Assembly (NCBI GenBank): GCA_012031215.1
Contig: JAAUUB010000020.1
Coordinates: 1 to 33,830 of the forward strand
Length of the DNA stretch: 33,830 bases
Source: Microscillaceae bacterium
Lineage (GTDB): Bacteria > Bacteroidota > Bacteroidia > Cytophagales > Microscillaceae
Reading direction: 5' to 3'
In this document: positions 8,712-18,931 of the stretch, in pieces
Layout of the letters: each line of letters begins with the position of its first letter
Position numbering within the stretch: the first letter of the stretch is position 1
Program-made: the position numbers and the translations under genes
The notes under the pieces: model-generated
Databases searched by the model: none
Told to the model about the DNA's origin: nothing
What the model saw: the letters and a program-made list of their open reading frames with translations, nothing else

Positions 8712-8736
8712 GGCAACGTTGCCGGAAACGTTGTTC
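8712..8736. promoter_or_regulatory. Two CG-centred palindromes upstream of uxaB, candidate LacI-type operator
   Basis: GGCAACGTTGCC (8712-8723) is a perfect 12-base palindrome. A second, weaker one follows as GAAACGTTGTTC. The CG centres at 8717/8718 and 8729/8730 are 12 bases apart. LacI-family regulators bind CG-centred palindromes, and one such regulator is encoded at 23644. The site is about 170 bases before uxaB and within the divergent region shared with the sigma-factor gene. The remainder of 8535-8907 holds no gene that I can support. Confidence 0.5.
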
Positions 8737-8907
8737 ATGACTTCCACGTTCTCCAATTTATTCCCTTTTTTGAAGTTAATAAGCAATAATGCCAAAAGGG
8801 CAAAGAAAAGAGCTAATTTAAGTAAATTGTACTTTTCTTATAAAAGCCAGCTTGCGTAAGGGCTTGGCCAGCTAAAAAACGTCCCTAAAGTAAAGGTTGA
8901 TTGCTTT

Positions 8908-10359
8908 ATGAATTCACTCAATTTGAGCGTGCTGGCCGTGCCACCCACTGCCGACTATCCCGAAAAGGTCTTACAGTTTGGCACAGGGGTCTTGCTTCGG
9001 GGTTTGCCCGATTATTTTATTGATGTGGCCAATGAACAAGGACTATTTCAGGGAAGGGTGCTGGTGGTCAAATCTACTTCGGGCGACCTGGGCCCTTTCG
9101 AGTCCCAAAACTGCCTTTATACCCTGGTGGTGCAAGGGCGGGAAAAGGGGGCCGAGGTGCGTCAATCCAGAGTCGTTCGGGCCATTAGCCGGGTGCTATC
9201 TGCCGAAACCCAATGGGCCAGGGTCTTGGAATCGGCCCAAAATCCTTATTTGCAGACCGTCATTTCCAATACTACCGAAGTGGGCATTTGTTGGCAGGAA
9301 GAAAGCATTTTTGCGCACCCACCCGCTTCTTTTCCCGGCAAACTGACCGCCTGGTTGTATGCCCGCTACGAATACTTCGGCCAAACCGGGCCTGATACGG
9401 TGGTCATACCCACCGAACTTATCGTGGACAATGGCCGTCAGTTGCGTGAGCTGGTGTTTCGGATGGCACAACACAATGATTTAGGAACCGCATTTTTATT
9501 GTGGCTGGAGCAAAAAGTATGTTTTTGCAATTCGCTGGTGGACCGAATCGTGACTGGCTATCCTGACGAAGCCACGGCCCGGGCTTGGTTTGAACAACTC
9601 GGTTATTCGGACCAGTTGCTCACCCTGACCGAACCATATCGGCTTTGGGCCATCGAGGCAGAACAAAAGACTGCCGATATTTTAACATTTGCCCAGTCCG
9701 AAACGCAGGTAGTCATCACCTCCGATATTCGCTACTATCGGGAGCGAAAACTTAGACTGCTCAATGGGGGCCATACCATTGCCGTGTGCCGAGGGTTTTT
9801 GCGGGGCCTAAACACCGTGCAGGAGTGTATGCAAGAAGAAGAAATGGCCAATTTTTTTTCCTCGGTGCTTCTCAAAGAAATCTCGCCAACCCTGGAAACC
9901 ATTCCTACGGATGACCTGGACCTGTATGCACACGAAATTTTGGAGCGGTTTCGGAATCCATTCCTTGCCCATCAACTTCTGGACATCACCCTGCAATGCA
10001 CCTCAAAGATGCGCCTTCGCAATGTGCCTACTTTTAAGCGTTATTTTGAAAAATATGGCCATATCCCTGCACTTATGGCCGAAGGATTTGCCTACTATCT
10101 CTTTTTTATGAAAGCTGAAAAGGTAGAAAACGGGCATTGTTTTGGGAAACGCGGGATATCATATTACCCTATCCGGGATGAAGCCGCGCCTTATTTTGCG
10201 ACCATGTGGCAAAGGGTGAAATCAAATGGGCTGTCTGAATTGACGCAATTTGTGAAAGAAATCAGCCAGAATGAGCGCCTCTGGGGAGAAGACCTCAGCC
10301 AAATGAAGGATTGGGTCGAGACGGTGAGCCAACACCTGACCCACCTTCTTAGGTCATAA
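8908..10359 (+). CDS. uxaB: Tagaturonate reductase (altronate oxidoreductase)
   Basis: An NADH-dependent reductase converting D-tagaturonate to D-altronate, the second step of galacturonate breakdown. The 483-residue product belongs to the mannitol-dehydrogenase family: an N-terminal Rossmann region (VLQFGTGVLLRG, then FQGRVLVVKSTSGD), the central NSLVDRIVTGYP and the family-typical K-L-R-L-L-N-G-G-H-T containing the catalytic Lys/His region, then an all-helical C-terminal domain. UxaB and fructuronate reductase UxuB are related. The fit to UxaB-like sequences and the presence of uxaA and uxaC in the window favour UxaB, but dual activity cannot be excluded. The gene is intact. A CG-centred palindrome lies upstream and a 14-bp hairpin downstream. 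Confidence 0.85.
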   Translation: MNSLNLSVLAVPPTADYPEKVLQFGTGVLLRGLPDYFIDVANEQGLFQGRVLVVKSTSGDLGPFESQNCLYTLVVQGREKGAEVRQSRVVRAISRVLSAETQWARVLESAQNPYLQTVISNTTEVGICWQEESIFAHPPASFPGKLTAWLYARYEYFGQTGPDTVVIPTELIVDNGRQLRELVFRMAQHNDLGTAFLLWLEQKVCFCNSLVDRIVTGYPDEATARAWFEQLGYSDQLLTLTEPYRLWAIEAEQKTADILTFAQSETQVVITSDIRYYRERKLRLLNGGHTIAVCRGFLRGLNTVQECMQEEEMANFFSSVLLKEISPTLETIPTDDLDLYAHEILERFRNPFLAHQLLDITLQCTSKMRLRNVPTFKRYFEKYGHIPALMAEGFAYYLFFMKAEKVENGHCFGKRGISYYPIRDEAAPYFATMWQRVKSNGLSELTQFVKEISQNERLWGEDLSQMKDWVETVSQHLTHLLRS

Positions 10360-10482
10360 AATGACAAGCGGGCACATTTGTAGGCATAGGCGCGCAATCC
10401 AATAGTCTTGGCCATTCTCTCAAAAGTAATTTTCAGTTTCTTCCCTTTGGTAGAAGACCACGCGGGCTGGCAAAATAAATGA

Positions 10483-10518
10483 AAATTCCATTTCTTCTTA
10501 GGTTAAGAAATGGAATTT
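10483..10518. terminator. Long perfect hairpin between uxaB and the GH2 gene
   Basis: A 14-base arm at 10483-10496 (core ATTCCATTTCTT) is perfectly complementary to 10505-10518, with an eight-base loop. There is no clean T-run, but it sits between two convergent genes and probably ends transcription or protects 3' ends in both directions. Confidence 0.6.
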
Positions 10519-10548
10519 CGCCTTTTAAAGCCCTGAAACAGAAGCAGG

Positions 10549-13244
10549 CTAATCGGCATCAGTGCCCGATGTTCGGCCTGGTCCTTCTTCGGCATGATAG
10601 AAATAAAAGGACAATTCATCTTTGACCACCTCGCCCCGGTGGAAGCCAACGGCCAGCACCCGGTTTAAGCCCACTTTTAGCGTGGCGGGCCAAACCCAAG
10701 CTTCAGAAGCCTGGTGCTTGCCAAGTGATTGACCATTGAGCCAAAGTTCCACCGCCTCACAATTGCTAAACACCTCCAGGCTTTGCGGCACACCAGGGGG
10801 CGCGGTGCGATGAGTCCAGGTATGAGAATAAATATAGACCATAGGTTTTTGGCTCCATTGGCTTTGGTAGAAATAATACAAGCTTTTGGGCTTGCGGTCA
10901 AAGGTAGCGGTTCCTTTCTGATTGATATGGGGGATGTTTCCTACTTTGGCAAAACTGGTAAAATCAAACATATTCCAGATGGTGCCTCCCAGCACCCAAT
11001 CGTGTTGGGCAATATAGTGCCAGTAGGCCTTGTGAAAGAGCAACTGATAGGTTTCGGAGTGGTCAAAACGCTTGGGCTGGTTGACGTGATAGCCATATTT
11101 GCCTTCTGCACCATACTCAGTTACCAATATTTTCCATTGGGGGTGTTTCTGATGTTCTCGGGTCATCATATCGCCAAAGCCCTCGAAGTGGTTTATTCCT
11201 GCATAGACATCCGCCCCAGTGTACCAGCCAAAATAGCGATTGCGCCCCTGGATGTCGGTGAGCGGCATAATTCGCTCATCTTTAAGGTCGTTCTGAGCCT
11301 GGATGGTAGGACGGGAGGGGTCAAGGGCTTTGGCTTTTTGCGCCACGGCCTCAGTGCATCGCAAAGCCCACTCAGCTACCTCTTCTGTAAAAGTTTCGCG
11401 GTAATATTCGTTGCCTACCCCCCACATAATGATAGAAGGATGATTTCGGTCGCGGATTATCATTTCTTCCATCATAGCCACGGCCTGCGCTGTAAACTTT
11501 TCTTCTCCCACCGTGTTGACCACAGGAATTTCGGGATAAACCATTAGCCCCAGACTATCACAAAGGTATAATTCATAGGGATGATGGGGATAATGCGACA
11601 TCCGCACAAAGTTGGCCCCCATCGCTTTTATCATCAAGTAATCCCGACGCTTTTGGGTACTGTCCATTGCCCAGCCTACGCCATAAAGGTCCTGATGCAC
11701 ATTTACACCTTTGAGCTTGACTTGCTCGCCATTTAAGAAGAAACCTCGGTCAGGGGTAAATTCAAGGCTACGAAAACCAAAATTATCCTGGAATTGGTCT
11801 ATCACCTGCCCCTGGGCATTGTAAAGTGTAGCCATGACCTGATAGCAAGCCGGGTTATCTGGCGACCACAGTTGCGGATGCTTCACAGGCAGAAAAGCCT
11901 GGGGCAGGGTGATTTTTTGACCAGCATCTATTTCGGTTTCTGTGATTTTTGACTGTATAATTTCCTGATAAGGATTGACAATGCTGGTGATGAGGGTAAA
12001 TCTTTGGTCAGTCTGCCCGCCATTTTTAAGGGTAATATTGACCAGCACCTCAGCTTCCTGAAAATTCACTTTGGGGGTTTGAATCTCCAAGGCTTTCACA
12101 AACGCCTTGGGCCAGGCCATCAACCTTACCTCGCGGTAGAGTCCCCCCTGAAAATTATAGTCAGCCGTATGAGGCGGAATATCTACATCAAAACGATTAT
12201 TTACTTTCACAGCCAACACGTTGGTTCCATCGGGGTTGAGGGCCTCCTGAAGGCCAAAGTGAAAGCCCGTGTAGCCGCCTTTGTGTTGACCAAGATACTG
12301 GCCATTGAGCCAAACGTCGGCGGTCTGGTTGGCAGCCAAAAAATCCACTTTTACATACTGGTTTTTCCAATGCGGCGGCACCTGAAATTGGCAGCGATAC
12401 CAGCCTATGTCGCGGCGATACATCTCGGTGATGTCGAGCGTATCGCGGTAGTTACGCAAATCAAACTGTTGCATCCCGTTCCAGGTATGCGGCACCGACA
12501 CGTTTTGCCATTCCCGGTCATCAAAGCCTGGTTTTTCGGCCCTTTCACATCTCCCAGATGAAACTTCCATCCGTCTTTGAGCAGATGTTCTTGGCGGAGC
12601 TGGCTTTGGGCCTCCCAGGTAATCACAGTATATTCGTCAGGGGGCACGATGATGTGTACAAATTTTGCTTCATTGGCTTCCATGGCGTATTCCAGCCGGC
12701 GGTTGGTTTTGTAGATGCGGGCGGGGAGCTCTACCACCACCTTTTGTTTTATCGGGCTGACCAGCAGCAAAAAGGTTTCATTTTCTACCTGGAAAACGCG
12801 GTGAAGCGCGATATGATAAGCATTGGATTTGATAAGCCCCGAAATATCATCGGGAAAATTGCGGTGGCGACCCGAGGTTTTGCAACGTACGGAGGTTCCC
12901 ACCCAGGAGTCATAATAAAAAAAGTTCACGCTTTGATTTTGTTCTGCTTGGGGCAAGGGCATATTAAACACTGCGACCCAGGGCCAGTCTTTGGGCAATT
13001 TGGGAGCAAAGGCAAAAGGCACTTTTTTGTCTTCACGGGCACTCAGCCCCAAGAAAGCAATCTCAAAAGGATTTTGCCCTTTTATTTTTTGATTTTCGGT
13101 AGGCGAAGGAGTCAATACCAGCGTTTGGGTGCCTTGCAGACCGCCCAATTGCAGGGTTTGTGCGGCCAAGTCGTGGGCCGCTAGCCAGCCAGCAATGCAA
13201 AGAAATAGCGTGAGTCGCATAAATTTTAGGTTTTTATTCAACAT
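10549..13244 (-). CDS. Exported GH2 glycoside hydrolase with novel N-terminal module; one frameshift
   Basis: A family GH2 enzyme of about 898 residues, most likely a beta-galactosidase or beta-glucuronidase acting on pectin side chains outside the cytoplasm. A signal peptide (ending DLAAQ) is followed by about 185 residues that I do not recognise, then the GH2 sugar-binding domain (VSVPHTWNGMQQFD, GWYRCQFQVP, NFQGGLYREVRL), the Ig-like domain, the TIM barrel with acid/base Glu in MWGVGNEYY and nucleophile Glu in ILVTEYGAEG, and a C-terminal beta domain (VELWLNGQSLGKHQ). The frame shifts near 12532-12542: one more base in the C3 or T5 run gives DVKGAEKPGFDDREW without interruption. It is the last gene of an operon after uxuA, with 27 bases between. 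The exact substrate is uncertain. Confidence 0.85.
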
Positions 13245-13271
13245 AAGAACAACATCAGAATCAGGGCAGCC

Positions 13272-14478
13272 TTAGCCCAAGGCTCGCCGGATGCCCAGGG
13301 CCAGCCCTCGTAGTTCGGCCAGTCCTCGCAATCGCCCAATGGCCGAATAGCCCGGGTTGGTTTTCTTTTTGAGGTCGTCGAGCATCTTGTGGCCATGGTC
13401 GGGGCGATAGGGCAAAGCCGGGTAAGAAGGAGTAAGCAACTGTCGCTTAATTTGCAAAATCATCAGCGTCCGGAGAACGGCAAACATATCCACTTGCCCT
13501 TTGAGGTGTTCGGCTTCATAAAAGCTGCCATCAGGTTCTCGTTGGACATTTCGCAAATGCACAAAATGAATTCGATTGCCAAGGCGTTGCACCATACCGG
13601 GCAGGTCATTGTCGGGCCGTGCCCCATAACTACCCGTACAAAAACACAAGCCATTGGCGGGAAGCTTTACTGCCTGAACGAGGGCAATAGCGTCACTTTC
13701 GGTACTCATAACACGCGGCAGGCCAAGCAGAGGGAAAGGAGGGTCATCGGGATGAATGGCCAGTTGTATGCCCAAATTTTGGGCAAGGGGGGCAATTTTT
13801 TCCTAGAAAATGAAATAGGTGTTTTCTCAACAATTGGGCATCGATATGCCGATAAAGGGCAAGCTTTTCCCGAAATGAGGGAAGGTCATAGCCTTCTTCG
13901 GCTCCAGGCAGCCCCGCCAATATATTGGCAATGAGCGCCTGCACCTGACTTTCATCCTGGGCTTCCAGAAATTGTTGGGCTTGCTTTTGCTGGGATTTTG
14001 AGTAGTCTAGGAAGGCATTCGGCCTTTGCAAAAGATACAAATCAAAAGCCGCCCAGGCCCGGGCATCAAAGCGTAGCGCTGTGGCTCCCGAAGGCAGGGG
14101 ATAGTCTAAGTGGGTGCGCGTCCAGTCTAAAACGGGCATAAAATTGTAGCAAACGGTCTTTATGCCCGATTGAGCCAGGTGGTGCAAGGTTTCCTGGTAG
14201 TTTTGAATGTAGTCAAAAGCCTTCCCGGTGTTTGTTTTGATGTCCTCGTGTACAGGCACGCTCTCCACTACCGACCAGCGCAATCCGGCGGCGCCTATTT
14301 GTGCGATTCTTTGCGCGATTTCGTCTTTAGACCACACCGCTCCGTTGGGCAGGTGGTGCAGGGCCGTAACAATGCCTGTGGCCCCCGTTTGACGGATATC
14401 GGTCAGGGAAATAGGGTCCTGGGGGCCAAACCAGCGCCAGGTTTCTTCAAAAAGGGGCGATTCCTCCAAATTATTCAT
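13272..14478 (-). CDS. uxuA: Mannonate dehydratase; one frameshift
   Basis: Dehydrates D-mannonate to 2-keto-3-deoxygluconate in the glucuronate branch. About 401 residues when joined, typical of UxuA. Motifs: WRWFGPQDPISLTDIRQ and GATGIVTALHHLPNG at the N-terminus, VVESVPVHEDIK, CYNFMPVLDWTRT, then after the break AIHPDDPP, F-C-T-G-S-Y-G, FVHLRNV and YRPDHGH. The metal-binding and catalytic His/Asp/Cys segments are thus all present. The frame changes at the T6 run 13796-13801; removing one base gives L-G-K-I-A-P-L-A-Q-N-L-G and a continuous protein. It lies 14 bases after the exported enolase-superfamily gene and just before the GH2 gene. No fructuronate reductase (uxuB) is in the window, so the source of mannonate is unclear. 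Confidence 0.9.
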
Positions 14479-14492
14479 AGATGTTCAGGCAT

Positions 14493-15697
14493 TTACTTTT
14501 CAAAATCGTATTGCACACCCAGCCCGGGGCCCTGAGGGATGGGCAGCTTACCTCCCTTAAAATCAAAAGCGGGCAGATAAGCCAAGCTCCCTTTTTTTGA
14601 AAATCCGGCTACTTCCTGAAAACCATACAGGTTAGGGATGAGGGCCGCCACGTGGAGCATGGGGGCTGCCAGGGGGTCGGCCTTTGGGCTGTGCGGGGCT
14701 ATCTGTAGCCCGGCTTCCCAGGCCATCTTTGCAATTTGCAGGAGGCGCAATATGCCGCCGCAATAAAATACATCCGGCTGAAGAATATCCCAGGCGCGGT
14801 GGCGGCAAATCCAGTCAAAGCGGGCCAGGCTGGTATCTTGTTCTCCGCCGGCAATCTTGATTTTTCGCAGGGCTTTGGCTACGGCCTGGTTATCTTCATA
14901 TTGTTCAAAAGGGCAGGGTTCTTCAAAGATGGCCACCCCGTGGTCTTCGAGGAGGCGACCTATCGAAATAGCTTTCTTGGCTTCATACGAGCCGTTGGCA
15001 TCGGCGTAGAGGGTGATATGGTCGCCCAGGGTTTGCGCAAAAGAGGAACCAGGGCCAGGGTACGGGCTTCGCTGGCGGCATCATTTTTCATACGGCCCCC
15101 AATTTTAAATTTCACGGCCTGGGTTTGAGTTTCGTCCAGGCGGGCCTGAATCCGGGCCACTTCTTCCTCGGCGGAGTTGTTGCGGGTCAGGCTAGAAAGA
15201 TAAACAGGGACTTCATGGCGCAAGGGAGTGGAAAGCAAAGCAAACACAGGTTTTTGGGCCACTTTCCCGAGCAAATCCCAAAGGGCAATCTCTGCGTGGC
15301 CCACACAACAGGAAAAAGGCATCCCCGAATATTTATAGTTACGGTCATCCAGATAAATTTCGGCAATCCACTGGCTCAACTGGCGGGCATCCTTGCCAAT
15401 GAAGAATGGGGCTACCAATTTCTCGAAAAGGGACACCAGGTAAGGCATCCGGGTATTGGCCAAGGTGCGACCTTCTGCGCCATTTTCGGCCCGGGCCACC
15501 ACAAATAGTTCTTCGCCCCGGGGTTCCAGATAGAGAGAAGCAATGGGCAAAGGTTCTGGGATTTGCACCGATAAATCGGGCCAGGGGTGCGCAAGAAAAA
15601 ACCTGGCTCCCGGGTGAGTGGCCTCACGCCATCGGATGGCTGTCCAGGGCACAAGCCCCCCCAAGAGCATTGATTTTAAAAAGGTACTTCTTTGCAT
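14493..15697 (-). CDS. Exported enolase-superfamily enzyme (mandelate racemase group); one frameshift
   Basis: A member of the mandelate racemase/muconate lactonising branch, about 402 residues when joined. The ATG at 15697 begins MQRSTFLKSMLLGGLVPW, a signal-like segment with a degenerate twin-arginine look (R-x-x-F-L-K). Catalytic features: K-F-K-I-G-G (KxK motif), then in the restored frame L-Y-A-D-A-N-G (metal Asp), AIFEEP (metal Glu), AGGEQD (metal Glu), ILQPD and A-P-H-S-P (His). These enzymes abstract an alpha proton from carboxylates, often dehydrating or epimerising sugar acids. The break is at the A4 run 15039-15042 (plus strand); one more base joins the parts. It is the first gene of the operon with uxuA and GH2. 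The substrate is unknown; an aldonate or uronate-derived acid is likely from context. Confidence 0.8.
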
Positions 15698-15935
15698 AAG
15701 TGCTTCCAGGCGCAGGAAAATTATTTTGGGTACAAGCGGCAATCATCCTCTCAAAGAAGAAAGGATGTCTTCCCAAATTTCATTTACCCTTAAAAGACGA
15801 GCACAATCTATAATTCCCTTACAGCAAAAAAAAACTTGCTTTTGTCAGGGTTAGGGGAGGTAGATTACATCCTTAGATTAAATTTTTTCAAGAAAGAATA
15901 GACTTGTACTTGATTTTAATTAAACCAAGCCCACA
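15698..15935. promoter_or_regulatory. Divergent control region between enolase-superfamily gene and TonB receptor
   Basis: This 238-base gap must hold the promoters of two divergent operons. It is AT-rich toward the receptor start. The nine-base word AAGACGAGC at 15794-15802 recurs in opposite orientation at 31840-31848 in the uxaC/uxaA divergent region. A TTTTG at 15840 followed by TAGATTAC at 15861 weakly resembles a Bacteroidota promoter but is not convincing. No CG-centred palindrome like that upstream of uxaB is present. Confidence 0.4.
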
Positions 15936-18886
15936 ATGAACACAAAGTTACTCCTGCAAGCCTGGGCAAAGAAAGCCCTCCTATTGGGCACACTGCTTCT
16001 GCTCTCTGTTTTTTGTTTTGAGGCCTTGGCCCAACAAACGGGTTCCGTACGCGGGCGGGTATTGGATGAAACCAATGGCGAACCGCTGCCAGGGGCCAAC
16101 GTCGTGCTCAAGGGCACGCTCAAAGGAGCCTCCACGGACCTAAGTGGTTATTATCAAATCAATTTTGTGCCAATGGGAACCCAGGTATTGGTGATTAGCT
16201 ATCTGGGCTATCGCGAACAAGAAGTTTCGGTGCAAGTCAATCCCGGACAACTCACTCAGTTAAACATCAACCTGGCCTCCGAGGCCTCGGTTCTGGGCGA
16301 GATTGTGGTCAAAGGATTGATAGAAGGACAAGAAAAAGCCCTAAATCAGCAACGCACTGCCGACAATATCAAAAATGTGATTTCGGCGGACCTCATCGGG
16401 CGATTTCCCGATTTGAACGTGGCTGAGGCCCTGATGCGGATTCCAGGCATCAACATCGAGCGCGACCGAGGCGAAGGGGGAGAAGTACAGCTTAGGGGCG
16501 CGCCGGCATCGTTTACTACTATCAATATCAATGGCGAACAAATTCCGGGTACACAGTCAAGTGGACAAAGAAACGAAGAACTTTCGCTTATTCCAGTCGA
16601 TCAGCTTACCTCCATTGAGGTAACCAAAGCCATTACCTCCGACCAAGATGGCGACAACATCGGGGGCACGGTAGATTTGCGCACCCCGATTGCCAAAGGC
16701 CCAAAGCCCAAAATGAAGATGGAATTGGGTGGTGGCTACAACAACATCGTGGAAAAACTCAATTTCATCGGCAAATTTGGCTACAATCAGCGCTTTATGC
16801 CCAGTGCAAAAGTCGATGAAGGACGACTGGGCTTGGTCTTGGGCGGAAGTTATTTTGCGACCGACAACGGCCGCGACCGTACCCAATACCAATACACATC
16901 GCGCTACACGGTTTTAGACGAGACCCAGTTTGTCTTGCCCACCTTCTATCGTTTGCGCGATTTGGAAAACCAACGCACCCGCACGGGCCTTTCGGCAACC
17001 CTGGACTATAAATTTAATACCCGCCATAGTATGTTTTTTAATTATATGTACAGCCGTCGATTTGACCGCGACGAGGAGCGGCGGACCCAGTTTGATTTTA
17101 ACACGACAGCCTGGCAACTTGGAGAAGCTTCACCCATCCCAAATTTTAATACCAACACCAGCGTGCGGCGCTTTGTCAATCCTCGCGAACAAGAAATCAA
17201 CAACCACACCTTCACCATTGGAGGAGAACACCAATTGGGCACCTGGCAGTTGGATTATTTGCTGTTTTTGTCTGATTCGCGCAATTCGGCCAACAAAGGA
17301 CGAAGCTATGACCTACGGAGCAATGCTTTTGTGGCCGAGATTCAGAACTTCTACACCGACTTTGCCAATGTAACTTCGCCGGGTGTGGATGTACACAATC
17401 CTTTCCTGATTGAAAGTTTTCGCGATTATGTAGATCAGGAGGACATCGTAGAGAGCCGTAATACTTCGGCCAAGTTTAACCTTAGCCGCCCTTTTCAGGT
17501 CAATGCCTATCAGGGTTTGTTTAAGTTTGGCGGCAAGTTTCGCACCATCGAGAATAGCCGGGAGCGACTCTTTACCGAGTTTGATTTCCAAAATGATGGC
17601 ACCGTCAGTTTGCCCAATCTTTTCCCGGCTTTTGTGAGCAATGTAGAAGACCAGCAGTTTATGCTCAATCGGGTGCGTTTTGGCCCAACCCTTGATTTTA
17701 ACCAAATGGATGCTTTTATTGCCGCGAATCCTACCTTGTTTCGTTTTGACGAAATCAACAGTCGTAGCCAGTCAGTTCCCCAGTTTTACGATGCCCGCGA
17801 GGATGTGTATGCGGCCTATGCCATGGGCAAGCTCAATGTGCGCAAGTTTATGTTGTTGGCCGGCTTTCGCTATGAGCGCACCAATGTGAGCTACGAAGCC
17901 AATCGGGCCGATTCTGACGGAGAAGACATCATCGAGGGAACCATCGAGCGGGTAAGCGGCGAAAGAAATTTTAATTTCTTTTTACCCAATTTTCACGCAA
18001 AATATCAGATTGATAACCTGACCAACTTGCGCGCGGCCCTGACGTGGAGCTTTGCCCGGTCAAACTTTGTAGATTTGGTTCCTTTTCAGATAATTAACCT
18101 TCGTGAAGTGCCCATCGATGGCACCGACCCCAATTCCCGTCCCATCGGGAATATCAATGAAGGCAACATCAACCTAAACCCGGCCCGGGCCATCAATTTT
18201 GACCTTCTCTTTGAACGCTATCTCAAAAATGTGGGCATTGTTTCCGGGGGTGTTTTTTACAAACGTATTCGTGATTTCAATTTTGTACGAGAGTTTACTG
18301 AGACCCGCCCGTTTACCTACACCCGAGGCGACGGTCAGGTGATTACAGGGCCTGTTGATTTCAACATAGAGCAGGCCCAAAATGGGCAAGTAGCTCATCT
18401 CTATGGTGCCGAAATCAATGTGCAATGGCAGTTAGATTTCTTGCCTGGTCCGCTAGAAGGTTTAGGGGTGTATGCCAATTATACCTTTACCCATTCCGAT
18501 GCTTCTACCTTGAGCGCGAAAACATTCGCCTGCCCGGCCAGGCACGGCATACGGGCAATGCCGCCATTTCTTATGAATACAAAGGTTTCAGTGGGCGGAT
18601 TGCTTTCAACTTCAACGGAGCGGTCATTCGGAGCCTCGGCCCGGACGTGGTCGTGGTTGGAAACGAAAATGTCAATTCTCAGGGGGATTTTGACACCTGG
18701 CGTGCCGACCGTTACCAAATTGACCTTCAGATATCTTACAACATTTGGAAAGGCCTCAGGGTCTATGCCGAATTTATCAACCTGACCAATCGGCCTGAAC
18801 TTGAATATTTCGGGCGGCGCTTTCGGCCCATCAACATTGAGTATTATGATTGGTGGAACCGCTTTGGCGTATCTTATGCTTTTTAA
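15936..18886 (+). CDS. TonB-dependent receptor (carbohydrate type, not SusC-paired); one frameshift
   Basis: An outer-membrane active transporter of about 983 residues. Signal peptide to EALAQ, then a carboxypeptidase-regulatory-like domain (GSVRGRVLDETNGEPLPGANV, about residues 38-115), a plug domain with FPDLNVAEALMRIPGINIERD, G-E-V-Q-L-R-G and SIEVTKAITSDQDGDNIGGTVDLRT, and a beta-barrel ending in the terminal aromatic SYAF. The plug motifs are those of the TonB receptor class common in Proteobacterial carbohydrate loci (TIGR01782-like), rather than classic SusC. The frame breaks at T18510-18511; one added T gives DASTFERENIRLPGQARHTGN and completes the last barrel strands. Two lipoprotein genes follow in the same direction, the first 45 bases after the stop. 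The substrate is inferred to be a pectic oligomer from context only. Confidence 0.88.
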
Positions 18887-18931
18887 ATTCTTTCCCAATT
18901 CCTTTTCCAAACCTGAAAAAAGTGAATAACT

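Noticed and set aside
10729-11547. 272-residue rightward ORF inside the GH2 gene
   Set aside because: It is antisense to the TIM-barrel and C-terminal part of GH2, whose catalytic motifs are in the opposite frame.
15936-18886. Classic SusC assignment for the TonB receptor
   Set aside because: The plug motifs (AEALMRIPGINIERD and SDQDGDNIGGTVDLRT) fit the other carbohydrate receptor class and no SusD follows.
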